Source: Aquimonas sp046318115
Lineage (GTDB): Bacteria; Pseudomonadota; Gammaproteobacteria; Xanthomonadales; Xanthomonadaceae
Direction: 5' to 3'
NCBI GenBank assembly: GCA_046318115.1
Contig: JBKCVA010000044.1
Coordinates: forward strand, 1 to 46,530
Length of the DNA: 46,530 nucleotides
Shown: positions 34,138-42,080 of the stretch, in pieces
How positions within the stretch are numbered: position 1 is the stretch's first letter
Layout: every line of letters starts with the position of its first letter
Position numbers and translations under genes: made by a program
Notes under the pieces: generated by a model
What the model was told of the DNA's origin: nothing
Seen by the model: the letters and a program-made list of their open reading frames with translations, nothing else
The model's database searches: none

Positions 34138-34194
34138 ATCCAGCGCGGCGTGTGCGGTCCATGTGCCTGAAGCCGGTGCGTACACTTGCGGCCC

Positions 34195-35778
34195 ATGAAC
34201 GAGACCTCGAAGCATGCCAGCCCGCGCGCGGCCGCAGGAAGCCGACTGCCACCGCGCTTCGACGCCGATTCCACCGAGCTGTTCGCGGAAGCGGCGGTGC
34301 GCGCGATCGATGCGCGCCTGATCGAAGTGCTGGACGGCGACGCCTATGCCCTGATGCAGCGCGCGGCCTGGGCCGCGCTGGATACGCTCAAGCAGCGCTG
34401 GCCGCGGGCGCGCACCCTGGCCGTGGTCTGCGGGCCCGGCAACAACGGCGGCGATGGCTGGGTGCTGGCGCGGCTGGCCGAGTCGGCCGGCTACGACGCC
34501 TGGGTGGTGCACCTGCGCGCCGACGACAGCCGCGGCAGCGCGGAAGCCCAGCGGGCGCGACGCGACTGGCGCGGCCGCCGCGTCGCCTGGGAGGATGACC
34601 CCGAGCTGGCGACGGAGAGCCTGGCCCTCGCCGACGTGGTGATCGACGCGGTGTTCGGGCTCGGCCTGAGCCGCGCGCCCGCGGCGCCGCACGCCGATCT
34701 GATCGAGGCGATCAACCTCGCCCAGCGGCCGGTGCTGGCGCTGGACCTGCCTTCGGGCGTGAGCGCGGACAGCGGCGCGACGCCGGGCGCCGCCGTGCGG
34801 GCGGATGTCAGCATCAGTTTCGTTGCCGCGAAGCCAGGGCTCTACACCGGCCCCGGCCGGGTGCTGTCGGGTACGCGGCGGCTGGCTCCGCTGCTGCCCG
34901 AGGGCGTCGATGCCCCTGGGCCCAGCGCCGACTTCGAGCCGCAGGCTATCGCACTGTCCGCGCGCGCACTGGACGGCGCCCTGCCGCGTCGACGGCTGGA
35001 CGCGCACAAGGGCGACAGCGGCCATGTGCTGGTGCTGGGCGGCGACAGTGGCATGGCCGGCGCGGCCCTGCTGTGCGCGCGTGCCGCGCTGCGCGCCGGT
35101 GCCGGGCTGGTCAGCGTCGGCACGCGCGCGGCCCATGCCGCGGCCCTGGTCGCCGCGCAGCCCGAATGCATGGTGCGCGGCGTTGAGGTCGAGAGCGACC
35201 TCGATTCTCTGTTCGAACGTTCGACCGTCATCGCGCTCGGCCCCGGCCTCGGGCAGGGCGACTGGGGCCGCGATCTGTTCGCGCGCGTGCTCGCCGCGCA
35301 CCGGCCCTGCGTGCTCGACGCCGACGCCCTGAACCTGCTGGCGCGGGCGCCGCGGGCCTGTCCGCAGGCGGTGCTGACGCCGCATCCCGGCGAGGCTGCG
35401 CGTCTGCTCGGCGCGAGCACGGTCGAGGTGCAGCGCGACCGCTATGCCGCGCTCGCGCACCTGGTGCAGCGCTTCGAATGCCCGGTGGTGCTGAAGGGGG
35501 CGGGCAGCCTCGTCGGTGCGCCGGGCCAGCTCCCGCGGGTGATCGATGCGGGCAATCCGGGCATGGCAGTGGGCGGCATGGGCGATCTGCTCGCCGGGGT
35601 GATCGCGGCCCTGATCGCGCAGGGGCTCGCGGTGTTCGACGCCGCGCTGCTGGGCACGCTGGCCCATGCCGTGGCCGGCGATCTCGCGGCCGCTGAAGGC
35701 GAACGCGGGCTGCTGCCTTCGGATCTGCTGCCGCTGCTGCGGCAGGTGCTGAACCGCGCAGCGGAGCGTTCGCGGTGA
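34195..35778 (+). CDS. nnr: Bifunctional NAD(P)HX epimerase/dehydratase
   Basis: The product has 527 residues in two domains. The N-terminal YjeF epimerase part has VVCGPGNNGGDGWVLARLA and LALDLPSGVSADSG. The C-terminal ribokinase-like ADP-dependent dehydratase part has KGDSGHVLVLGGD, ALGPGLGQ, TPHPGEAARLLG and GNPGMAVGGMGDLLAGV. It repairs hydrated NADH and NADPH in the cytoplasm. The ATG at 34195 is used; a TTG at 34186 is in frame. Its stop codon overlaps the GTG start of tsaE. Confidence 0.96.
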   Translation: MNETSKHASPRAAAGSRLPPRFDADSTELFAEAAVRAIDARLIEVLDGDAYALMQRAAWAALDTLKQRWPRARTLAVVCGPGNNGGDGWVLARLAESAGYDAWVVHLRADDSRGSAEAQRARRDWRGRRVAWEDDPELATESLALADVVIDAVFGLGLSRAPAAPHADLIEAINLAQRPVLALDLPSGVSADSGATPGAAVRADVSISFVAAKPGLYTGPGRVLSGTRRLAPLLPEGVDAPGPSADFEPQAIALSARALDGALPRRRLDAHKGDSGHVLVLGGDSGMAGAALLCARAALRAGAGLVSVGTRAAHAAALVAAQPECMVRGVEVESDLDSLFERSTVIALGPGLGQGDWGRDLFARVLAAHRPCVLDADALNLLARAPRACPQAVLTPHPGEAARLLGASTVEVQRDRYAALAHLVQRFECPVVLKGAGSLVGAPGQLPRVIDAGNPGMAVGGMGDLLAGVIAALIAQGLAVFDAALLGTLAHAVAGDLAAAEGERGLLPSDLLPLLRQVLNRAAERSR

Positions 35779-36266
35779 GCGCGCGCGCCCCCGAGGCTCC
35801 TCGCAGACTCAGCCTTGAGCTTGAGGATGAAGTCGCAAGCCTGCGGCTCGGTCAGCGCCTGGCGGCCACGCTGCCGGCGCGCGCCGTGGTCCATCTGCAG
35901 GGCGACCTCGGCGCCGGCAAAACCACCCTGGCCCGCGCCCTGCTGCGTGCGCTGGGCGTGCAGGGCGCGATCAAGAGCCCGACCTACACTCTGATCGAGC
36001 GCTATCCAGTCGAAGGTGGCGAAGTCGCCCATCTCGACCTGTACCGCATTGCTGATCCTGAAGAGCTGTCCTTCCTGGGCCTCGATGAGCTGGCCGACAG
36101 CGCGCGGCTGTGGCTGGTCGAGTGGCCGGATCGTGGCGCGGCCTTCCTGCCCGCCGCCGACCTGTGTATCGGGCTTGCCGTGGCGGGTGAGGGAAGGCGC
36201 GCGGAGCTGCGGGCGCTGAGTTCACGGGGCGCCGACTGGCTGGCTGCCCTGGTCGAGCGAAAGTGA
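35775..36266 (+). CDS. tsaE: tRNA threonylcarbamoyladenosine biosynthesis ATPase TsaE
   Basis: The product has 163 residues. The start is a GTG at 35775, overlapping the nnr stop. Walker A is GDLGAGKTT (residues 43-51). IKSPTYTLIERY, VAHLDLYRI and FLGLDEL ... WLVEWPDR are typical of the family. TsaE cycles ATP to reset the TsaB-TsaD complex making t6A37 in tRNA. The order nnr-tsaE-amidase is conserved in gammaproteobacteria. Confidence 0.96.
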   Translation: MSARAPEAPRRLSLELEDEVASLRLGQRLAATLPARAVVHLQGDLGAGKTTLARALLRALGVQGAIKSPTYTLIERYPVEGGEVAHLDLYRIADPEELSFLGLDELADSARLWLVEWPDRGAAFLPAADLCIGLAVAGEGRRAELRALSSRGADWLAALVERK

Positions 36267-36431
36267 ATACTTTCAAGCACTTGGCCGGCGCTCTCGCGGC
36301 GCGCAGCGGCACCCTGACCGGGGCCTGCCTGCACCACAGTTGAACCCCAGTCGAGAAAGCACGCGCATCTGGCGGATTTCCAAGCGTTTTTTGTCTTGCA
36401 TGGCGGCCTCGCTTCGGCTTGAATGTGCGCC

Positions 36432-37757
36432 ATGTCAAGGGGATGGCTCCAATCCGCACTGCTCCTGCTGCTCAGCCTGGCCGCGTTCGCGGCCGGGGCA
36501 GTCGAAGTGCGCGAACTTCGCGTTGCGACGGGAGAGGAGCGCACGCGGCTGGTGCTCGACCTCTCGGCCAGCGTCGACTACAAGCTGTTCGCGCTGGAGA
36601 ACCCGCATCGCATCGTCATCGACCTGAAGTCGGCGAGCATGGGTCGTGGTGCGCGCGTGCCCGACTTCCGGCCCGGCCTGCTGCAGCGTTTGCGCACCGG
36701 CGTTCAGAACGGCCGCGACCTGCGGGTGGTGCTGGATCTCGAGCGCGGTGTGCGGCCACGCAGCTTCATCGAGCCGCCGGGCGATGGGCGCGGACATCGG
36801 CTGGTCATCGATCTGCCGAACCAGACCTCGGCGGTCGCGCAGGCCCCATCGCGGACCGTGCAGACCGCGCTGCCCACCAGCGACCGCGACATCATCATCG
36901 CCATCGACGCCGGCCACGGCGGCCGCGATCCCGGTGCGATCGGCCCGGCAGGCACCTTCGAGAAGAACATCACGCTGGCGGTGGCCCGCGAAGTGGCGCG
37001 TCAGGTCAATGCGATGCGCGGCTACAAGGCCGTGCTGATCCGTGACTCCGATGTGTTCATCCCGCTGGAGCAGCGCTACCGGCTGGCGCGTGAGGCGCAG
37101 GCCGATCTGTTCGTGTCGATCCACGCCGATGCCGCGCCGCGCTCCAGCGCCGCCGGTTCTTCGGTCTACGTGCTGTCGACCCGCGGCGCGACCAATGAGG
37201 CCGCGCGCTGGCTGGCCGACCGCGAAAACGCCGCCGATCTGGTCGGTGGGGTCAAGCTGGATGACAAGGACAATACGCTGGCCGCGGTGCTGCTCGACCT
37301 CGCGCAGAGCGCGACCATGAAAGCCTCCGAAGACGCCGCGAACCAGGTGCTCAATGCCTTGAAGCGCGTGGGCAAGGCGCACAAGCCGGCGGTGGAGCGC
37401 GCGAACTTCGTGGTGCTGCGCTCGCCGGACGTGCCCTCGATGCTCGTCGAGGCCGCCTTCATCAGCAATCCGGGCGAAGAGCGCAAGCTCAACGATCCCG
37501 CCTATCGCACGCGCCTTTCCGCTGCCGTGGCGGATGGCATCGGTGACTTCTTCAGCCTGCAGCCGCCGCCCGGCACCTGGGTGGCCGCCAACACTACGGC
37601 GCGCGCGCGCGAGCACATCGTTGCCCGCGGCGAAACCCTGAGCGCCATCGCCGTGCGCCATGGCGTGCCGCTGTCGCGTCTGCGCGCGGCCAACGCAGGC
37701 CGCCTGCGTGGCGACGTGGTGCGGGTTGGCGATCGGCTGCAGATACCCGGCGCCTGA
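36432..37757 (+). CDS. amiC: N-acetylmuramoyl-L-alanine amidase with AMIN and LysM domains
   Basis: The product has 441 residues. It has a signal peptide (WLQSALLLLLSLAAFAAGA), then an AMIN domain for septal targeting (VEVRELRVATGEERTRLVLDL), the zinc amidase_3 domain (IAIDAGHGGRDPGAIGP, FVSIHADA, VPSMLVEAAFISNP) and one C-terminal LysM (HIVARGETLSAIAVRHGV). It splits septal peptidoglycan during cell separation. The frame also has an ATG at 36423; neither start has a ribosome binding site. It could equally be named amiB. In many relatives mutL follows; here it does not. Confidence 0.95.
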   Translation: MSRGWLQSALLLLLSLAAFAAGAVEVRELRVATGEERTRLVLDLSASVDYKLFALENPHRIVIDLKSASMGRGARVPDFRPGLLQRLRTGVQNGRDLRVVLDLERGVRPRSFIEPPGDGRGHRLVIDLPNQTSAVAQAPSRTVQTALPTSDRDIIIAIDAGHGGRDPGAIGPAGTFEKNITLAVAREVARQVNAMRGYKAVLIRDSDVFIPLEQRYRLAREAQADLFVSIHADAAPRSSAAGSSVYVLSTRGATNEAARWLADRENAADLVGGVKLDDKDNTLAAVLLDLAQSATMKASEDAANQVLNALKRVGKAHKPAVERANFVVLRSPDVPSMLVEAAFISNPGEERKLNDPAYRTRLSAAVADGIGDFFSLQPPPGTWVAANTTARAREHIVARGETLSAIAVRHGVPLSRLRAANAGRLRGDVVRVGDRLQIPGA

Positions 37758-37959
37758 CACACCCTGCGGGTCGCGAGCGGGCTCGCTCGTGCAAGCCGCC
37801 GGCATTCGCGGAACGACCGCGACACGCACCCTTGAGGGATTTCGGCAAGGCGGACGGGCTCCGGCCGAGTGCGAGGTCACGGCTGCATGCAGTCCGGCGG
37901 TTGGCGGGATGCCGCGGGCGTGGCAGTGTCCCGGGTTCTTCAGCCACGGAAGCCGACCC

Positions 37960-38817
37960 ATGCCCGAGATCATCAACCCGCGCGAGCACGATCTGGGCGG
38001 TTTCAAGGTGCGCCGCGCCCTGCCGCACGCCAACCGTCGCCGTGTCGGTCCGTTCGTGTTCTTCGATCACATGGGCCCGCACACGTTTCCGCAAGGCGAG
38101 GGCATCGCCGTGCGTCCACACCCGCACATCGGGCTGGCTACCGTCACCTGGCTGTGGCAAGGCTGCATCCGTCATCGCGACAGTCTCGGCAGCGTGCAGG
38201 ACATCCAGCCCGGCGACGTCAACTGGATGATCGCCGGCTCGGGCATCGTCCATTCCGAGCGCAGCCCAGAGTCGCTCAAGGATCGCGCGCACCCGCTCCA
38301 CGGCCTGCAGACCTGGCTGGCCCTGCCGGTCGAACAGGCCGAGATGGCGCCGGCCTTCGAGCACCATCCGTCCTCCTCGCTGCCGCGCCAGTCGCAGGAA
38401 GGTGTGGAGCTGACCTGCGTCGCCGGCCACGGCTTCGGTATGCGCTCGCCGGTGAGCGTGCAGTCGGACACGCTGTACGTGGCGATCGAGATGCAGGACG
38501 GCGCCGAGCTGGAGATCCCACCCGAGCACGTCGAACGCGCGCTCTATCTGGTCGAGGGCGAGGCCGAACTCGACGGCATGCCGCTGCCCCCCTGGGCGCT
38601 GGTGGTGCTGGACGAGGGCAGCACGCCGTGCCTGCGCGCGCAGGGACGAGCGCGACTGATGCTCTGCGGCGGGGCACCGTTGGGCCCGCGCTTTGTGTGG
38701 TGGAACTTCGTCGCCAGCAGCCGCGAGCGCATCGAGCAGGCCAAGCAGGACTGGGCGGAAGGCCGCTTCGCGCACGTGCCCGGCGAGAGCGAATTCATCC
38801 CGCTGCCGGAGCGCTGA
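37960..38817 (+). CDS. Pirin family protein
   Basis: The product has 285 residues. The start at 37960 gives MPEIINPREHDLGGFKVRRALP. Metal ligands are visible: His in RPHPHIGLATVTWLW, then HRDSLG and GSGIVHSERSPE. The C-terminal pirin domain (ALYLVEGEAELDG ... GGAPLGPRFVWWNFV) is complete. Bacterial pirins are iron-binding cupins; some act as quercetin dioxygenases or modulate enzymes of central metabolism. The role here is unknown. It converges on the lipase-foldase operon across a hairpin-rich element. Confidence 0.93.
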   Translation: MPEIINPREHDLGGFKVRRALPHANRRRVGPFVFFDHMGPHTFPQGEGIAVRPHPHIGLATVTWLWQGCIRHRDSLGSVQDIQPGDVNWMIAGSGIVHSERSPESLKDRAHPLHGLQTWLALPVEQAEMAPAFEHHPSSSLPRQSQEGVELTCVAGHGFGMRSPVSVQSDTLYVAIEMQDGAELEIPPEHVERALYLVEGEAELDGMPLPPWALVVLDEGSTPCLRAQGRARLMLCGGAPLGPRFVWWNFVASSRERIEQAKQDWAEGRFAHVPGESEFIPLPER

Positions 38818-38830
38818 GTGCACGCGCCTT

Positions 38831-38978
38831 GCAGGCTGTTGAAAAGCAGCCTGCGAGCCCGGCCAGGGATGGCCGGGAGGACGAAGCAAGCGCACAAGCG
38901 ATTGATGTGTGGTGAGGCGGTACGGACCTGCGCCGGACTCACGACGTCTGAAGAACTGCAGGATGGAGTTCTTCAGAC
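38831..38978. repeat. Hairpin-rich intergenic element with three stems
   Basis: Three perfect hairpins lie in 148 bp: GCAGGCTG/CAGCCTGC (38831-38838, 38847-38854), CCCGGCCA/TGGCCGGG (38858-38865, 38870-38877) and GTCTGAAGAACT/AGTTCTTCAGAC (38946-38957, 38967-38978). The last one ends 5 bp from the stop codon of the foldase gene and may terminate it. From memory, very similar blocks are dispersed in genomes of this order, so I read it as a repeat of the MITE or REP class. Confidence 0.6.
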
Positions 38979-38983
38979 CTTCG

Positions 38984-40036
38984 CTAGAGCGCCCCGGCGC
39001 GCTCCATGCCCTCCACGCGGAGTCGCTCGCGGGCGTCGAAACGGCGTTGGCGAAGCGCATCCAGTTCGGCAGGCGCTGCCGCGCCGCGACTGAGCAGGCG
39101 TTCGCGCTCGCGTGCATACGCGGCGAGCCGTGCATCCCACGCGGCACGCTCCGCGTCCAGTGCATCCAGTCGCGCCGCAGCTTGAGCGCCCCAGAGCGCG
39201 ATGCGCTCCGCTTGCCGCTGCTGGGCGGAGACACCGAGGGCCGCGAACTGCTGGTTCTGTTCCTCCGCCAGCATCCCGGAGCGCGCCTCGCGCTCTGAAG
39301 CGGGCAGCGCCTCCCAGCCCGCGGCCGAGTCCGCTGCGCGCGCACCGGCCTGCAGCCGATCCAGTGTCCGCGCGTCGTAGGCACGTGACGCACCGAACAT
39401 CGCCTCGGCGTCCACTCCGAACCACTCCACCTCCAGCGCCCGGCGAGCGGCCAGCGTGTCCGCGAGGCTCGCGGTCGGCGGCAGAGACGCCAGCGACTGG
39501 CGGAACGCCACGTAACGCTCGAAGGCAGCCAGCACCGAGTCCACCCCCGTGGCGTCCAGACGCCGGCTCGCGTGCTCCGCGATCAGGCCGCGAATCGCCC
39601 TCAGATCGAGTTCGCCCAGCAGCGCAAGGTGAAACTCGAAAAAGCGCACGAGCCCAGCATCCCACTGCAGTCGTCCCTCTGCGTCGCGTCTGAGTTCGCC
39701 GTCCACTTCGCTGCCACGCAGAGAGCTTCGGGCAAGCGGATCGACAACGGGCGTCACCACAGGCGCGGACGCGGGATCTACTTGCGACCGCTCAGGGGCG
39801 CCCAAGGGGGGCGGCGTGGTGAGCGCGTCGCTGGGGCTGGGCTCGGCGCGCATCAGCGTGCGGGCTTCTGGCGTGAGGTGGGGCGCTGGCGTCACGGGCG
39901 GCCGCGGCAGCAGCAGTGCCGCGCCCAGCATCCACAGCCCGATCACCGCAGCGCAGGTCGCGACGTGCCGCAGACGCGCTGCCGGTCCCGGGGCCGGCAG
40001 CGTCGCTTTGGCGGGGTGCTCCCACCTCAGACCCAT
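38984..40036 (-). CDS. lifO: Lipase-specific foldase (lipase chaperone)
   Basis: The product has 350 residues. The start at 40036 leaves 5 bp to the lipase stop codon. A membrane anchor spans residues 28-44 (TCAAVIGLWMLGAALLL), then a Pro/Ala-rich linker, then the periplasmic folding domain opening SLRGSEVDGELRRDAEGRL (residues 105-123). The Lif signature RxxFDYxLSAxGE appears as RFFEFHLALLGE (131-142), with FDY changed to FEF. The remainder is long helices that wrap the lipase. It helps the lipase reach its active fold in the periplasm before secretion by the type II system. Confidence 0.9.
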   Translation of the reverse strand: MGLRWEHPAKATLPAPGPAARLRHVATCAAVIGLWMLGAALLLPRPPVTPAPHLTPEARTLMRAEPSPSDALTTPPPLGAPERSQVDPASAPVVTPVVDPLARSSLRGSEVDGELRRDAEGRLQWDAGLVRFFEFHLALLGELDLRAIRGLIAEHASRRLDATGVDSVLAAFERYVAFRQSLASLPPTASLADTLAARRALEVEWFGVDAEAMFGASRAYDARTLDRLQAGARAADSAAGWEALPASEREARSGMLAEEQNQQFAALGVSAQQRQAERIALWGAQAAARLDALDAERAAWDARLAAYARERERLLSRGAAAPAELDALRQRRFDARERLRVEGMERAGAL

Positions 40037-40041
40037 CGACC

Positions 40042-40974
40042 TCAGAGCCCCGCGTTCTTGAGCCGGTTGGCGTGCGCGCGCAGCACCGCTTTCGGGTCGG
40101 GCGTGAACCAGCGGGTCAGGCCCAGCACCTGGTTCACCTGGTCCAGATGGTTCCACGGGTAGTCGTTGCGCAGGACCACGCCGAGGTGCGAGCTGCAGCG
40201 GCCGACCAGTCCGTCGTTCTGCTCGAAGCCGAAGAACAGGCTGCCGGCGCCCAACAGCGGGTCGCCTGCATCCAGCACGTTGGTGAGCACCGCCGTGCCG
40301 CCCCAGCTGTAATAGCGGATGCCGTTGACCACGGCCGCGCCTTGGCCGCAGGCGGTCGCCGGCATACCCTGCGGAAAGCGCCGGTTGAAGTCGGCGGCGC
40401 CGCGTGAGGACAGCGAGGCCAACGCACCCAGCGCGTTCTGCGGATCGCGGCTGCCGGACAGGAACTCGATGAAGCCCGACAGGGCGTTGACAAAGCCGGC
40501 CACCAGCGGACGCAGCGGCGAACCGACAGGCAGAGTGGTGTCGAGCGCATCGGCGACCTTGCTGCCCGTATGCGGCGCCCCGATCGAGGTGACCGAGGCC
40601 ACCAGATCCGGCCGCACGGCAGCGACGTAGCGGATGGTGGGCCCGCCATGGCTGTGGCCGATCAGATTGAACTTCGCGTGGCCGTGGATCGCACGGAGGC
40701 TGTCGAGCTGGCGGATCAGCTGCTCACCGCGCACCTCGCTGAAGTTGCTGGCGGAAACGTCCGCGACATAGACCCGTGCGCCGCCGGCGCGCAGGTCGGC
40801 GGGCATGCCGTACCAGTAGTCGTACACGCCCAGCAGCGAGTCAAAACCCAGCAGGCCGTGCACCAGCACGATCGGATGACGGGTCTGGGTGTAGCCGCTC
40901 TGCGCAAACGCGGCGGTGGATGGCAGGCACAGCAGCAGAGCCGCGAAGGCGGCGCGGATCGAACGTACGAACAT
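40042..40974 (-). CDS. lipA: Secreted triacylglycerol lipase, foldase-dependent
   Basis: The product has 310 residues. The start at 40974 has GGAGGAAA upstream and opens a signal peptide (FAALLLCLPSTAAFA). The mature part begins with HPIVLVHGLLGFDSLLGV (oxyanion) and has the nucleophile Ser108 in IGHSHGG, a late Asp (DAGDPLLG or NDGLV) and His in SSHLG. Two Cys (TACGQG and VGRCSSH) would form the disulfide of family I.1/I.2 Pseudomonas and Burkholderia lipases. It hydrolyses triacylglycerols outside the cell. It is the first gene of the lipase-foldase operon, with a palindrome 113 bp upstream. Confidence 0.93.
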   Translation of the reverse strand: MFVRSIRAAFAALLLCLPSTAAFAQSGYTQTRHPIVLVHGLLGFDSLLGVYDYWYGMPADLRAGGARVYVADVSASNFSEVRGEQLIRQLDSLRAIHGHAKFNLIGHSHGGPTIRYVAAVRPDLVASVTSIGAPHTGSKVADALDTTLPVGSPLRPLVAGFVNALSGFIEFLSGSRDPQNALGALASLSSRGAADFNRRFPQGMPATACGQGAAVVNGIRYYSWGGTAVLTNVLDAGDPLLGAGSLFFGFEQNDGLVGRCSSHLGVVLRNDYPWNHLDQVNQVLGLTRWFTPDPKAVLRAHANRLKNAGL

Positions 40975-41086
40975 GCTTTCCTCCCCGAAAGCGTGTCGAT
41001 GCGGTGTTCGGCGAGCGGGCGGCGTGTTGTTGTGTTGGCCTGCCGCGCGCGCCGGTCGAGTCCGTTCGCGTGAGTCCCGGGGCACG

Positions 41087-41106
41087 ACCCTACGCAGGCG
41101 TAGGGT
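41087..41106. promoter_or_regulatory. Perfect palindrome, candidate regulator operator
   Basis: ACCCTACGCAGGCGTAGGGT has nine-base perfect arms around a 2-bp centre. It lies between the divergent lipase (start 40974) and L,D-transpeptidase (start 41239) genes. The core CTACG-N4-CGTAG resembles sites of LuxR/NarL-type response regulators. Which protein binds it is unknown. Confidence 0.5.
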
Positions 41107-41238
41107 GAGCTTCAAGCTGCGCTGCAGCGAAGACCGCACGAGCCCATGGACTTCCTGTCGAACGCAGTGCGCGTCCGGCTGAACTTGTCCCGGTGTCGAG
41201 GGTCTCCGCGCACTTCCAATCCCGTCGAGTGCGCGGGC

Positions 41239-41988
41239 ATGCACAGCAGAGTTCGTTCTCTCCCCTTGATTTCCGCTGTGCTGCTGCTCTGCGCGGGTGC
41301 GGTGATCGCGTTCGCTGTTCTCGGCGCAGGTATGGACTCGGATGCACGGGCGCGTGCCGCTGCGGCAAGAGTGCTGCCTGCTCTCGAGCCAGCACTCCGG
41401 GCGATGTCGGCGGCCGCGGGCGACCCTGTCCACCTGCGAATCTTCAAGCATGAATCCGAGCTGGAGCTCTGGATTCAGCCCGGCGGCTTCGGCCGGTTCA
41501 AGTTGTTCAAGCGCTATCCCATCTGCGCGTGGTCCGGACGGCTGGGCCCCAAGACACGCGAGGGGGATCTGCAGGCGCCTGAAGGCTTTTACTGGATCGA
41601 GCGCCGACAGCTGAATCCGCGCAGCCAGTTCCACCTGAGCTTCAATCTTGGATATCCCAACGCCTATGAGCGCGCGCAAGGTTGGACCGGCTCGGCGCTG
41701 ATGGTCCATGGCGCCTGCGCGTCGATCGGCTGTTACGCGATGACCGATGCGGCCATCGAGGAGATCTACACCCTCGTGGAAAGCGCGCTCGTCGGAGGCC
41801 AGCGGCGCGTTCCCGTGCATGCATTTCCGTTCCGCATGACGGTGGCGATGCGCCAGAGATTCGGCGATTCGGAGCATGCGGCCTTCTGGGACATGCTTCA
41901 GCCCATCTATTCCCGATTCGAGAGCGATCGCGTGCCACCGACGGTTGAAGCGGATGCTCAGGGGTATCGAATCTCTGAAGTGCCTTGA
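41239..41988 (+). CDS. YafK-like L,D-transpeptidase domain protein
   Basis: The product has 249 residues. The start at 41239 gives a hydrophobic segment (LISAVLLLCAGAVIAFAVL, residues 10-28) as signal or anchor. The YkuD-type catalytic stretch is LMVHGACASIGCYAMTD, with His157 and Cys165. YafK-type enzymes (DpaA) act on peptidoglycan-linked lipoprotein or cross-links. The earlier ATG at 41146 would add a basic tail without homology. No ribosome binding site is evident. It is transcribed divergently from the lipase operon. Confidence 0.88.
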   Translation: MHSRVRSLPLISAVLLLCAGAVIAFAVLGAGMDSDARARAAAARVLPALEPALRAMSAAAGDPVHLRIFKHESELELWIQPGGFGRFKLFKRYPICAWSGRLGPKTREGDLQAPEGFYWIERRQLNPRSQFHLSFNLGYPNAYERAQGWTGSALMVHGACASIGCYAMTDAAIEEIYTLVESALVGGQRRVPVHAFPFRMTVAMRQRFGDSEHAAFWDMLQPIYSRFESDRVPPTVEADAQGYRISEVP

Positions 41989-42080
41989 GAGGCGTGGCAA
42001 GGCGGGCAACAGCGCAAATGTGACCGAACTGTTAAAGTTCGCGGCCAATGCGCCCCGCGCTGAACCTCAAGGATTCCGCC

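Noticed and set aside
33079..35667. 862-codon open frame on the minus strand
   Set aside because: Only 33079-34095 is real (FbpA). The rest is antisense to nnr, which has full domain motifs; such long antisense frames are common at this GC content.
37773..37786. Hairpin GCGAGC/GCTCGC after amiC as a terminator
   Set aside because: The loop is only 2 nt and no T-run follows, so support is too weak.
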